Both the position numbers and the translations under genes were made by a program. The notes beneath the pieces were generated by a model, which searched no databases, had not been told where the DNA came from, and saw only the letters and a program-made list of their open reading frames with translations. From positions 1 to 9,027 of the forward strand of contig JAAYXX010000067.1 in assembly GCA_012515695.1 (NCBI GenBank): a stretch of DNA of 9,027 bases, in the 5' to 3' direction. Positions 1 to 6,769 of this stretch are shown here, piece by piece (the stretch's first letter is position 1; every line of letters begins with the position of its first letter). This DNA comes from Chloroflexota bacterium. Lineage in GTDB: Bacteria > Chloroflexota > Anaerolineae > UBA1429.

Positions 1-141
1 ACGCTGCGTGGCACGCTGCCGCTAGACCTGCCGCCCGGCATCCACCCGGTATGGGTGACCAACCCGGAGGGGCAGCGCAGCGTCCTGCCAAGCGGCATCG
101 CGTGGGGGCAACAGCTCTACCTGCCACGGGTGATGCGCTAG
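1..141 (+). CDS. C-terminal end of a secreted protein with TIG-like terminus (5' truncated by window)
   Basis: Reading frame 1 is open from the first base to a TAG at 139-141, giving the last 46 residues of a protein that begins outside the window. The visible part contains LPPGIHPVWVTNPEGQ, which resembles the final strands of an IPT/TIG immunoglobulin-like fold (pattern 'G.y.v.VtNp.Gq'). It ends in LYLPRVMR. The CAP protein at 1712-3487 ends in a similar tail (AHIPVIMVD). I recall such 'YLPxVxR' endings in secreted Chloroflexota proteins. The exact function cannot be told from this fragment; an extracytoplasmic adhesive or enzymatic surface protein is an inference. A perfect palindrome lies 26 bases past the stop. 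Confidence 0.65.
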   Translation, partial: TLRGTLPLDLPPGIHPVWVTNPEGQRSVLPSGIAWGQQLYLPRVMR

Positions 142-166
142 ACCCAGTAACGAGCGTCATCGAGAT

Positions 167-205
167 CAAGTGTGCGGCATACTCGGGCAGTATGCCGCAC
201 ACTTG
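167..205. terminator. Perfect 17-bp-stem palindrome, possible transcription terminator or operator
   Basis: The arms at 167-183 and 189-205 are exact reverse complements around a 5-nt loop (CGGGC, 184-188). The position just after a stop codon suits a terminator hairpin. However, no T-run follows on the plus strand (GTGTCGG), so it is not a canonical rho-independent terminator. An operator for the downstream permease promoter (about 40 bp away) is an alternative reading. Confidence 0.55.
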
Positions 206-243
206 TGTCGGAGCCGGGTTATCCAGATCGCGCCCCGTTTTGC

Positions 244-271
244 TTGCTTTCCCGCGTCTCCTGCCTATAAT
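244..271 (+). promoter_or_regulatory. Probable sigma70-type promoter for the APC permease
   Basis: A perfect TATAAT lies at 266-271. Upstream, TTGCTT at 244-249 is a weak -35 (three of six consensus bases) at 16-bp spacing. The predicted start near 278 would give a leader of about 75 nt before the ATG at 353. The -10 box is convincing; the -35 is not. Confidence 0.5.
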
Positions 272-352
272 ATATAGCGTTCCTGTGCGTTTTATAGACT
301 TGTGCGGGCGCATAGGATGGGGAATAGCCGGTTCTCTTGAGGGGGGGGCTGA

Positions 353-1612
353 ATGGATCAAGAGCCATCGCGTCTGGGCCGACGCCTGGGTCTGGCCCAG
401 ACGATAGGCATTGCGCTGGGCGCGATGATCGGCGCGGGCGTGTACGTCTCTATGGGGGAGGCCGCTGGGACTACGGGCGCGTCGCTGCTGCTGGCCGTGC
501 CAATGGCGGCGTTTGTCGCCACGCTAAACGGCCTCAGCTCCGCCGAACTGGGCGCAAACGACCCGCGCGCGGGCGGCGCGTACCAGTTCGCCCGCTCCCT
601 GGTGCATCCCCTGGTCGGCTTTGTGGCGGGCTGGCTTTTTCTGGCGGCGGCCCTTGCAGCGGGCGCTACCTATGCGTTCACCTTTGCCGCTTACCTGCAA
701 CCCCTGCTCCCCGGCATCCCCCCGCGTCTCGTGGGGCTGGCGATGGTGTTGCTGGCCGTCGCGCTCAACACCATCGGCGTGCGCCCCTCAGCGCGCATCA
801 ATCTGGTGCTGGTAAGCATCAACATCGTCGTGCTCATCGTGTTTGTGGCCCTGGCCCTGCCCGCTTACAATCCACAACGGCTTCAGCCATTTCTGACTGG
901 GGGGATCATCGGGCTGCTACAAGCCACGGCGCTGCTCTTTTTCGCCTACACCGGCTACGCCCGGCCTGTCACCATTGCGGAGGAAATACGCAACCCGCGC
1001 CAGACCCTCCCGCGCGCGGTGGTCACGGCGCTGGGCCTGACCACGGTGCTATATCTGGCGGTGGCGTGGGCGGCGTTGGGCGTGCTGGGTCCGGCGGCGA
1101 TGGGCGATACCAGCGCACCCCTGCGAACGGCGATGGTCGTAGCAGGCCGGGATGTGGGCGCAACCCTCCTGTCGCTGGGCGCGCTCATCGCCACGACATC
1201 CGTGCTGCTCACCGAAATCTGGGGGCTGTCGCGGCTCGCCTTTGCCATGGCGCGCAATGGCGACCTGCCCGGCTGGCTGGGGCGGCTGCACGCGGGGCAG
1301 CGCATCCCGCGCAATGCCATTCTGGCAGCGGGGGGCATTCTGGCGCTGCTGACAGCCCTGCTCGACCTGCGCCCCACCCTGGAGGCGAGCAGCCTGGGGT
1401 TGTTGATCTACTACGCCGTGATGAACCTGTCTGCCCTGCGGCTGGCACGCGGGCAGCGACTCTATCCGCCCATCGTGCCATTGCTGGGCGTGACGGCGAA
1501 CCTGCTGGTAGCCCTGTCGCTGCCCCGGAGCACGTTGCTGGCCGTGGCCGGGGTGGCCCTGGTCGGGCTGGCCTACTATTTCGGCGTGGCGCACCGCCGA
1601 CGGGCAGATTGA
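353..1612 (+). CDS. APC-superfamily amino acid permease
   Basis: This 419-residue inner-membrane protein probably moves amino acids or related amines, driven by an ion gradient or by exchange. It carries the APC first-helix glycine motif GAMIGAGVYV (23-32), PRAGGAYQFAR after helix 2 (71-81), the helix 6 region LLFFAYTGY (194-202) followed by AEEIRNP (209-215), and SRLAFAMARNGDLP (293-306) after helix 8. About twelve hydrophobic helices fit the APC (LeuT-like) fold. The protein is at the short end for the family, and the C-terminal helices from about 347 onward are compact. The ATG at 353 follows GAGGGGGGGG with 4 nt spacing; the G8 run (341-348) is unusual. No neighbouring enzyme points to a substrate, so none is assigned. 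Gene 1712 follows 99 nt downstream, probably as a separate unit. Confidence 0.9.
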   Translation: MDQEPSRLGRRLGLAQTIGIALGAMIGAGVYVSMGEAAGTTGASLLLAVPMAAFVATLNGLSSAELGANDPRAGGAYQFARSLVHPLVGFVAGWLFLAAALAAGATYAFTFAAYLQPLLPGIPPRLVGLAMVLLAVALNTIGVRPSARINLVLVSINIVVLIVFVALALPAYNPQRLQPFLTGGIIGLLQATALLFFAYTGYARPVTIAEEIRNPRQTLPRAVVTALGLTTVLYLAVAWAALGVLGPAAMGDTSAPLRTAMVVAGRDVGATLLSLGALIATTSVLLTEIWGLSRLAFAMARNGDLPGWLGRLHAGQRIPRNAILAAGGILALLTALLDLRPTLEASSLGLLIYYAVMNLSALRLARGQRLYPPIVPLLGVTANLLVALSLPRSTLLAVAGVALVGLAYYFGVAHRRRAD

Positions 1613-1671
1613 CCTGATCGAGCAGCGCGTCTGGATCGCGCAACATCTGGCCCCCAGAGACGGATAGCAGG

Positions 1672-1688
1672 CGCGTCATTTGGACGCG
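1672..1688 (+). terminator. Weak hairpin downstream of the permease
   Basis: CGCGTC (1672-1677) and GACGCG (1683-1688) can pair around a 5-nt loop. A T-rich patch (CTTTTATT) follows only about 10 nt later, so this is at best an imperfect terminator between the permease and the CAP gene. Confidence 0.25.
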
Positions 1689-1706
1689 GGCCGTAACTCT
1701 TTTATT

Positions 1707-1710
1707 GAGG
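1707..1710 (+). promoter_or_regulatory. Ribosome-binding site that may favour a TTG start at 1718
   Basis: GAGG at 1707-1710 is only 1 nt before the ATG at 1712, too close for normal initiation. It is 7 nt before an in-frame TTG at 1718-1720. Starting at TTG would remove two residues and leave MQRRISFYLLL, still a good signal peptide. The sequence alone cannot decide between the two starts. Confidence 0.4.
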
Positions 1711-1711
1711 T

Positions 1712-3487
1712 ATGCTATTGCAGCGTCGTATATCGTTTTACCTGTTGTTGGTCGTCAGCCTGTGGAGCATCCTTCCACAGCCCGTTTGCGGCGATGGCGC
1801 CGCCCCTCTCTCCCCCGAAACGCTATACAGCGAGGCGCAAGCCGTTTATCTAGCCAACCTGGCCCGCCACGAGCGCGGGCTGCCACCACTGCGTTGGAAC
1901 GTCCAACTCAGCGACGCGGCGCGCTGGTTCTCGTGGGATTCGGTGGCCCGGCGCCCTGCCCCCTATTGCGGCCACGAGGACACGCTGGGCCGCTCGCCGG
2001 GGGAGCGCGCCCGCCTGTTCGGCTACAAGGGCGCAGCCGGAGCCGAGAATGCTTTTTGCGGCGATGTCATTCCCCAGCAGGCCATTGACGCCTGGATGCA
2101 GAGCGCGGGCCACCGCGAGAACCTGCTCTCCCCCGACTGGCGGGAGGTGGGGCTGGGCTATTATCGGCAGCCGGATGGCTGGCGCAGTTATGTCACCCAG
2201 GACTTGGGCCACGATGCCGTCCACCCGCCGGTTGTCATCGCCGACGAGGCCCTTACCACCACCACGCCCCTGGTGGACCTGTATGTCTACAGCAACCAGG
2301 ACGGCGGGTTCACGAGCATGGGGCCTGCCATCGAGATGAGGGTGAGCAACGATCCGTGCATGAGCGGGGCCGCGTGGAGGCCATATGCCCCACGCCAAAC
2401 CTGGAGCCTGTCGCCGGGCGAGGGTTGGCGCACGGTCTATGTTCAGACCCGCGACGCCCTGGGGCGCACCGTTACAGTCAGCGATACCATCTACCTGGGC
2501 AGCGACCTCCCTCCGGCAGAGCTGGGCGCGGCCCAAATGAGCAGCACCCGCGCACAGGTGACAGTCTACCCCACCGAACCCAGCGACCTGCCAATGGTGC
2601 AGTTTAGCCTGGGCTGGCTGGGGGATGATTCGTTCGAGACGTTCAAGCACTGGTGGGGAGCCGGGGAACGGGTGGACGACGCAGCCGCGCGGGGTGGCAG
2701 CGCCTACCGCCTGCGCTCCGGCGAAGGCGAGTCCTTTGCCTGGGTCTATACCACCGATTTCGTGCGCGACGTGCCCCTGGTGGCCTATTTCCGCCTCAAG
2801 GTGGCGGACAACCGCGAGCCGGGCGAGGTGGCGCGTCTGGCTGTGGACGGCGGCGGCGTGGAATATGGCCCGCTCAACCTGCGGGGCACCGATTTCGCCG
2901 CCGCGAACGTCTATCAAGAGTTCGCCCTTCCGTTTGTGTTTTCCGGCCAGGAGCCTTTTTTGATTTTCAAATGGTGGCGCAGCGGCGAGACCGACGTGAC
3001 CATTGACTCGGTGGCAATTTTGACCGCTCCCCAGCCTGCCACCGTCCCCCTGGTGTGGGATGTGCCGGGGGGCAACTATCGCGGGCAGGGCGTCTGGCTG
3101 CGCTACACCGACGGTCACGGGCGATTCTCGGCCATCCAGGAGGCGAGCCTGTACCCGCCGGACTGGCAGGTATCGCCCGACTCGCTTTTGCTGCTGGCCG
3201 AATGCAATGCCGCCCATCCCCCAGCCACGCGCCTGCAAGTGCGCCCGCCGTGCGGGGTTGGGGGCTGGCAGGTAACGGAAAACGTGCCCTGGTTGGTGGC
3301 AATTGCCAACGGGGAGGAGGTGCAGGTGCGCGCCGACCCGACGGGGCTGGCGGTGGGCGTCCACACCGGCGCGCTGACCCTCTCGGCCACAGGCGCGGCG
3401 GATGCCCCGCCCCAAACGATCCCCGTGACGTTGTGCGTTTTGGATACTCTGCACCGCGCGCACATCCCCGTCATCATGGTGGATTGA
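1712..3487 (+). CDS. Secreted multidomain CAP/SCP-family protein
   Basis: This 591-residue exported protein has a signal peptide at 1-27 (basic QRR, hydrophobic core, processing near VCG). A CAP domain (CRISP/antigen 5/PR-1, SCP-like) spans about 36-167, with CGHED (H88), AENAF (E112), AIDAWMQSAGHRENLL (H134) and VGLGYY; H88, E112 and H134 match the usual CAP cavity residues. C86 and C116 could form a disulfide. Next come an Ig-like strand region (about 172-263, VSNDP and RTVYVQTRDALG), a lectin-like beta-sandwich (about 305-437, starting DSFETFKHWW) and a BACON-like domain (about 483-577, WQVSPDSLLL and VPWLVAI). The protein ends in HIPVIMVD. Bacterial CAP proteins are extracellular and mostly of unknown activity; binding to a surface or polymer is an inference. 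The start could be TTG at 1718. Confidence 0.88.
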   Translation: MLLQRRISFYLLLVVSLWSILPQPVCGDGAAPLSPETLYSEAQAVYLANLARHERGLPPLRWNVQLSDAARWFSWDSVARRPAPYCGHEDTLGRSPGERARLFGYKGAAGAENAFCGDVIPQQAIDAWMQSAGHRENLLSPDWREVGLGYYRQPDGWRSYVTQDLGHDAVHPPVVIADEALTTTTPLVDLYVYSNQDGGFTSMGPAIEMRVSNDPCMSGAAWRPYAPRQTWSLSPGEGWRTVYVQTRDALGRTVTVSDTIYLGSDLPPAELGAAQMSSTRAQVTVYPTEPSDLPMVQFSLGWLGDDSFETFKHWWGAGERVDDAAARGGSAYRLRSGEGESFAWVYTTDFVRDVPLVAYFRLKVADNREPGEVARLAVDGGGVEYGPLNLRGTDFAAANVYQEFALPFVFSGQEPFLIFKWWRSGETDVTIDSVAILTAPQPATVPLVWDVPGGNYRGQGVWLRYTDGHGRFSAIQEASLYPPDWQVSPDSLLLLAECNAAHPPATRLQVRPPCGVGGWQVTENVPWLVAIANGEEVQVRADPTGLAVGVHTGALTLSATGAADAPPQTIPVTLCVLDTLHRAHIPVIMVD

Positions 3488-3503
3488 CGATCAGGGCGAG
3501 AGC

Positions 3504-3526
3504 AAGAGGCGCCATCTATTCCTCTT
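3504..3526 (+). other. Small inverted repeat after the CAP gene
   Basis: AAGAGG (3504-3509) and CCTCTT (3521-3526) can pair across an 11-nt loop. It is weak and I see no stronger terminator between 3488 and the promoter at 3539. Confidence 0.15.
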
Positions 3527-3538
3527 CCCGCCACCCTT

Positions 3539-3567
3539 TTGACCCTGGTTGGGGATGAGAGTACAAT
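3539..3567 (+). promoter_or_regulatory. Sigma70-type promoter for the fmdB-tgt-uppP cluster
   Basis: TTGACC (3539-3544) and TACAAT (3562-3567) each match five of six consensus bases and are separated by exactly 17 bp. The expected start near 3574 leaves a leader of about 25 nt containing the ribosome-binding site AGAGGA at 3585-3590. This is one of the two best promoters in the window and marks the head of the operon. Confidence 0.75.
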
Positions 3568-3598
3568 TATCTCTAGTAGGAATCAGAGGATTAGAATC

Positions 3599-3835
3599 AT
3601 GCCAATCTACGAATACATTTGTCCTCATTGCGAGATCAAGTTTGAAAAGTTGCGGCCCTATTCCCAGGCGGATGCGCCCGCCGAATGCCCCGAATGTCAC
3701 GGGCAGGATACCAAACGGGCCATTTCCCGGTTTGCGGCCCACACCAAAGGCGCGGACGGTTCCAGTTCATCCATAGGCGGCGGTGGCGGCTGCGCAGGCT
3801 GCGCGTCGCATTCTTGCGCGGGTTGCCATCACTGA
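3599..3835 (+). CDS. FmdB-family zinc ribbon protein
   Basis: This is a 78-residue protein opening with MPIYEYICPHC, the hallmark start of the FmdB/CxxC_CxxC_SSSS regulatory-protein family. C8/C11 and C30/C33 form the expected four-cysteine zinc ribbon. Then comes a serine run (55-58), a glycine run (60-64) and a Cys/His-rich tail with CAGC twice and a final HH. FmdB was named as a putative regulator of formamidase in Methylophilus, but most family members have no tested function, so no regulatory target is assigned. The ATG at 3599 is chosen because AGAGGA sits 8 nt upstream and the family motif begins exactly there. It is the first gene after the promoter at 3539-3567. Its stop is 1 nt before tgt, which suggests coupled translation. 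Confidence 0.88.
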   Translation: MPIYEYICPHCEIKFEKLRPYSQADAPAECPECHGQDTKRAISRFAAHTKGADGSSSSIGGGGGCAGCASHSCAGCHH

Positions 3836-3836
3836 C

Positions 3837-5027
3837 ATGAGCGTTGACAACAGAGGCCCTGTATCGTTCGACCTGATCGAACAAAATACCGACTCGCACG
3901 CCCGCGCGGGGGTGCTGCACACTCCCCACGGTGATGTGCCTACCCCCGTCTTTTGCCCTGTAGGCACGCAAGCCACAGTAAAAACCCTGTCGCCCCGCGA
4001 CCTGGAAGAGCTGGGGCCGCGCCAAATCTTGAGCAACACCTATCACCTGTATCTGCGCCCTGGCGCCGAACTGATTGCCCGCATGGGTGGGCTGCACCAG
4101 TTCATGCGATGGAACCGGGCCATCCTCACGGATAGCGGGGGCTTTCAGGTGTTCAGCTTGAAGGCGCTACGTAAACTAGACGACGACGGCGTTACCTTTC
4201 GCTCGCACATTGACGGCTCGGAGCATCGCTTTACCCCGGAAAAAGTGGTCGAGATTCAAGAATTGCTCGGCTCGGATATCGCGATGGTGTTGGACGAGTG
4301 CGCCGAACCGCACGACTATGCCTATAACGTCGAGGCTACCCGCCGCACGCATTTGTGGGCGGAACGCTGCCTGAAGGCCCACACCCGGCCCGATCAGGCC
4401 ATGTTCGGCATCGTGCAGGGGGGCATCTTTCCAGACTTGCGCGCCGAAAGCGCCCGCATTCTGATGGAGATGGACTTTCCCGGCTATGCCATCGGCGGCC
4501 TGAGCGTGGGCGAATCCAAACGCGATATGCACCGCATTCTGGACGTGCTCGCCCCGCTGCTGCCCCAGTCCAAGCCTCGCTACCTGATGGGCGTCGGCTC
4601 GCCGGAAGACCTGGTAGAGGGCGTTTGGCGCGGCGTGGATATGTTCGACTGTGTGCTGCCCACCCGCCTGGCGCGCAATGGGACGGTGCTAACCCCGCAA
4701 GGGCGGTTGAACCTGCGTAACGCCGCCAATACCGAGGACCCGCGCCCCATCGTTGAGGGATGCGGCTGCTACACCTGCCAGAATTTCACACGGGCCTATT
4801 TGCGGCACTTGTTGATTACCAAGGAAATCCTGGGGTTGCACCTCAACACGATTCACAACATACACTTTATGCTACAGATGATGCGCGACATTCGCCAGGC
4901 CATCCTGGAACACCGCTTTGCCGCCTATCGCGAGGCGTTCTGGGCGGACTATCGCGTGGTGGACGAACGCGTGCGCGCAGAGAACAAGGCCGCCTACAAG
5001 CAACATCGTCTGGCAGCCGGGCGATAG
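3837..5027 (+). CDS. tgt: tRNA-guanine transglycosylase (queuosine pathway)
   Basis: Tgt exchanges guanine at wobble position 34 of GUN-anticodon tRNAs (Asp, Asn, His, Tyr) for the queuosine precursor preQ1, acting in the cytosol. The 396-residue product has every key feature: DSGGFQVFS with D99 (general acid/base), DEC at 153-155 and GIVQGG at 191-196 (base recognition), GGLSVGE at 220-226, and MFDCVLPTRLARNG with nucleophile D271. Zinc ligands are C309, C311, C314 and H340, with the usual 26-residue step to the histidine. V224 in the LSVGE loop suits the bacterial preQ1 type rather than queuine-using enzymes; this is an inference. The ATG at 3837 lies 1 nt after the fmdB stop and has no clear Shine-Dalgarno, so translation is probably coupled. 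No queuosine synthesis genes (queC, queD, queE, queF, queA, queG) are visible. Confidence 0.96.
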   Translation: MSVDNRGPVSFDLIEQNTDSHARAGVLHTPHGDVPTPVFCPVGTQATVKTLSPRDLEELGPRQILSNTYHLYLRPGAELIARMGGLHQFMRWNRAILTDSGGFQVFSLKALRKLDDDGVTFRSHIDGSEHRFTPEKVVEIQELLGSDIAMVLDECAEPHDYAYNVEATRRTHLWAERCLKAHTRPDQAMFGIVQGGIFPDLRAESARILMEMDFPGYAIGGLSVGESKRDMHRILDVLAPLLPQSKPRYLMGVGSPEDLVEGVWRGVDMFDCVLPTRLARNGTVLTPQGRLNLRNAANTEDPRPIVEGCGCYTCQNFTRAYLRHLLITKEILGLHLNTIHNIHFMLQMMRDIRQAILEHRFAAYREAFWADYRVVDERVRAENKAAYKQHRLAAGR

Positions 5028-5059
5028 ATTTGTGTACGACTCTGCTATGGGGTGAGGCT

Positions 5060-5869
5060 ATGTCCATCTTGAGAGCGATCCTGCTGGGCTTGTTGCAGGG
5101 ATTGACCGAGTTTCTGCCGGTTAGCAGTTCCGGCCACCTGACGCTGATACCGTGGTTGTTGCACTGGGAAGACCCAGGATTGACCTTTGATGTGCTGGTG
5201 CATCTGGGCACGCTGATAGCGATCGTGTTCTATTTCTGGGCAGACATCTGGGCATTGCTGCGAGCCTGGTGGAACAGCCTGCGCACGCGGGAGGCAAAAA
5301 CCACCGAGGCGCGCCTGGCCTGGCTGATTATTCTCAGCGCCATCCCCGCCGCGTTGCTGGGCTTTTTCCTGGAGGATTTCTTTGAGCAGCTATTTGCCGC
5401 GCCCCTGGCTGTCTCCATCCTGTTGCTGGTCACAGGCTGCCTGCTCTGGGTCAGCGAGCGGCTGGGGCAGCGCGTGCTGCCGCTGTCGAAAATGGGCTGG
5501 CGCGACGCGCTGACCATCGGGGTAGCGCAGGGGTTTGCCATTGCGCCCGGCATCTCGCGTTCGGGCGCGACCATCTCGGCGGGGTTGTTGCGCGGATTGG
5601 AGCGCGACGCCGCCGCCCGCTTTTCCTTCCTGATGGTGATTCCCGTCATCGCCGGGGCCGCCGCGTTCCAATTGCTAGACGCTGTCTCGGCGGGGCTGGA
5701 ACTGGCCGACGGGGCGGCGCTACTGGCTGGGTTCGTGACGGCGATGGTCAGCGGCTATGTGGCTATTCGGTTCCTGCTGGGCTATGTCCGCCAGCACAGC
5801 CTGCGGCCCTTTGCCTACTATGTCTGGGCTGTCGGGCTGCTGGGCGTCATCCTGAGTATCGTCCGCTAA
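5060..5869 (+). CDS. uppP: Undecaprenyl-diphosphatase (UppP/BacA)
   Basis: UppP removes a phosphate from undecaprenyl diphosphate at the membrane, recycling the lipid carrier for peptidoglycan and other wall polymers; overproduction is known to give bacitracin resistance. The 269-residue protein has both family signatures: LLQGLTEFLPVSSSGHL (11-27, with E17, S22-S24 and H26) and APGISRSGATISAG (162-175, with R167). Length and about eight hydrophobic segments are normal for the family. The ATG at 5060 is preceded by GGTGAGG at 5051-5057, close at 2 nt; an upstream ATG at 5047 hits a stop after one codon. It begins 32 nt after tgt. Its TAA overlaps the ATG of the next gene (TAATG), which points to translational coupling with the solute-binding lipoprotein. 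Confidence 0.95.
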   Translation: MSILRAILLGLLQGLTEFLPVSSSGHLTLIPWLLHWEDPGLTFDVLVHLGTLIAIVFYFWADIWALLRAWWNSLRTREAKTTEARLAWLIILSAIPAALLGFFLEDFFEQLFAAPLAVSILLLVTGCLLWVSERLGQRVLPLSKMGWRDALTIGVAQGFAIAPGISRSGATISAGLLRGLERDAAARFSFLMVIPVIAGAAAFQLLDAVSAGLELADGAALLAGFVTAMVSGYVAIRFLLGYVRQHSLRPFAYYVWAVGLLGVILSIVR

Positions 5870-6738
5870 TGAGCATCTACCGGCGTTTGGGGCTGGCGCT
5901 GGCGCTGCTCTTGTTGAGCGTGGGATGCCAGACTTTTGTGCCGCCGGATCGCGAACAGATGCAAACGGGGGCCGAGACGCAGCCCGAAGAAGCGGCCCTG
6001 TTGCGCGTGGCGACCTGTTGGGCCGGGCTGCCCCTGGCCGAGCAAGCTGCCAGCGCCCTCATGGAGAGCAATCACTCCCTGTCCATTGACGTCATCCCCA
6101 CTACCTCGGCGCTGGCCGAGCAGTTGGTGCGCGAGGGGGCAGCCGACATAGCTTTGGTGGTAGCGAATCTGCCCCCCAATATCCAGCAACAAGGGCTGGA
6201 TCAGCGCTATGCCCCGTTGAGTGCGCGGCTGCTGGCGCTGGATGCGGTGGCGGTTATCGTGCCCAAGGATGCCCCCCTGACCGATTTGAGCCAGGAGCAA
6301 ATGACCCGCTTGTTCGCCGGGCGCGTGGTGGATTGGAGCGAGTTGAACGCGGGCAGCGGCCAGCCGGAAATCGTCGTCCCGCAAACGGCGACAACTGGCC
6401 GCGCCCTGTTCGAGCAAGCCTACCTGAGCGATCAGCCGCTCAGCACGACCGCCCTGCTCATGCCGCATGACCAGGGAATTGTAGATTATGTGGCCGAACA
6501 CCCCAACGCCATCGGCTATGTGTCGGCAGCCTATCTGGACGAGCGCGTCAAGACCATCCGTATCGACGGCCACGCGCTGACCCGCCGCGAGATCACCAAC
6601 CGCAGCTATCCCCTGCTGTCTTGGCTGGTTTTGCTCACCGCCCCCGACGCGCCCCAAGAGGCCACCCTGTGGCAGTCGTTCCTCGTAACAGGCCAGGGGC
6701 GCGGGCTGCTGGAAAAGCTGTACGTGCCGGTGCGGTAG
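5869..6738 (+). CDS. PstS-like solute-binding lipoprotein
   Basis: This 289-residue protein starts with a basic, hydrophobic leader ending SVGC (C20), a probable lipobox, although serine rather than leucine sits at the -3 position. It should be anchored outside the cytoplasmic membrane. The body looks like a periplasmic-binding-protein fold of the phosphate-binding type (PBP_like domain): ALAEQLVREGAADIALV (81-97), LTDLSQEQMTRLFAGRVVDW (137-156) and TGRALFEQAYL (176-186). The SGSGT and SGTR phosphate-contact loops of true PstS are not seen; the matching stretches read VATCWAGLP and TATTGRAL. The ligand is therefore uncertain. No pstCAB transporter genes are nearby. The 1-nt overlap with uppP suggests co-expression. 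The start is fixed by the TAATG overlap; no strong ribosome-binding site is seen. Confidence 0.8.
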   Translation: MSIYRRLGLALALLLLSVGCQTFVPPDREQMQTGAETQPEEAALLRVATCWAGLPLAEQAASALMESNHSLSIDVIPTTSALAEQLVREGAADIALVVANLPPNIQQQGLDQRYAPLSARLLALDAVAVIVPKDAPLTDLSQEQMTRLFAGRVVDWSELNAGSGQPEIVVPQTATTGRALFEQAYLSDQPLSTTALLMPHDQGIVDYVAEHPNAIGYVSAAYLDERVKTIRIDGHALTRREITNRSYPLLSWLVLLTAPDAPQEATLWQSFLVTGQGRGLLEKLYVPVR

Positions 6739-6769
6739 AGCAGGCGATACCCGGCATTATTGGACCGCC

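Noticed and set aside
337..1617. Plus-strand open frame of 426 codons overlapping the permease in another frame
   Set aside because: It is arginine-, glycine- and proline-rich with no hydrophobic helices; the frame from 353 encodes a complete APC permease.
1680..1708. TTGGAC and TATTGA as a promoter for the CAP gene
   Set aside because: Spacing is 17 bp, but transcription would start at about 1715, beyond the ATG at 1712 and too close to the TTG at 1718 to leave a ribosome-binding site in the transcript.
1850..3463. Minus-strand open frame of 537 codons opposite the CAP protein
   Set aside because: The composition is that of an antisense shadow with no recognisable motif, while the plus strand shows a clear CAP domain and signal peptide.
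6715..6738. LYVPVR end of the solute-binding protein as a third copy of the 'LPxxM' tail
   Set aside because: It lacks the L/I-P-x-V/I-M spacing, and PstS-type proteins commonly end in a similar YVP stretch, so it is more likely part of the fold.
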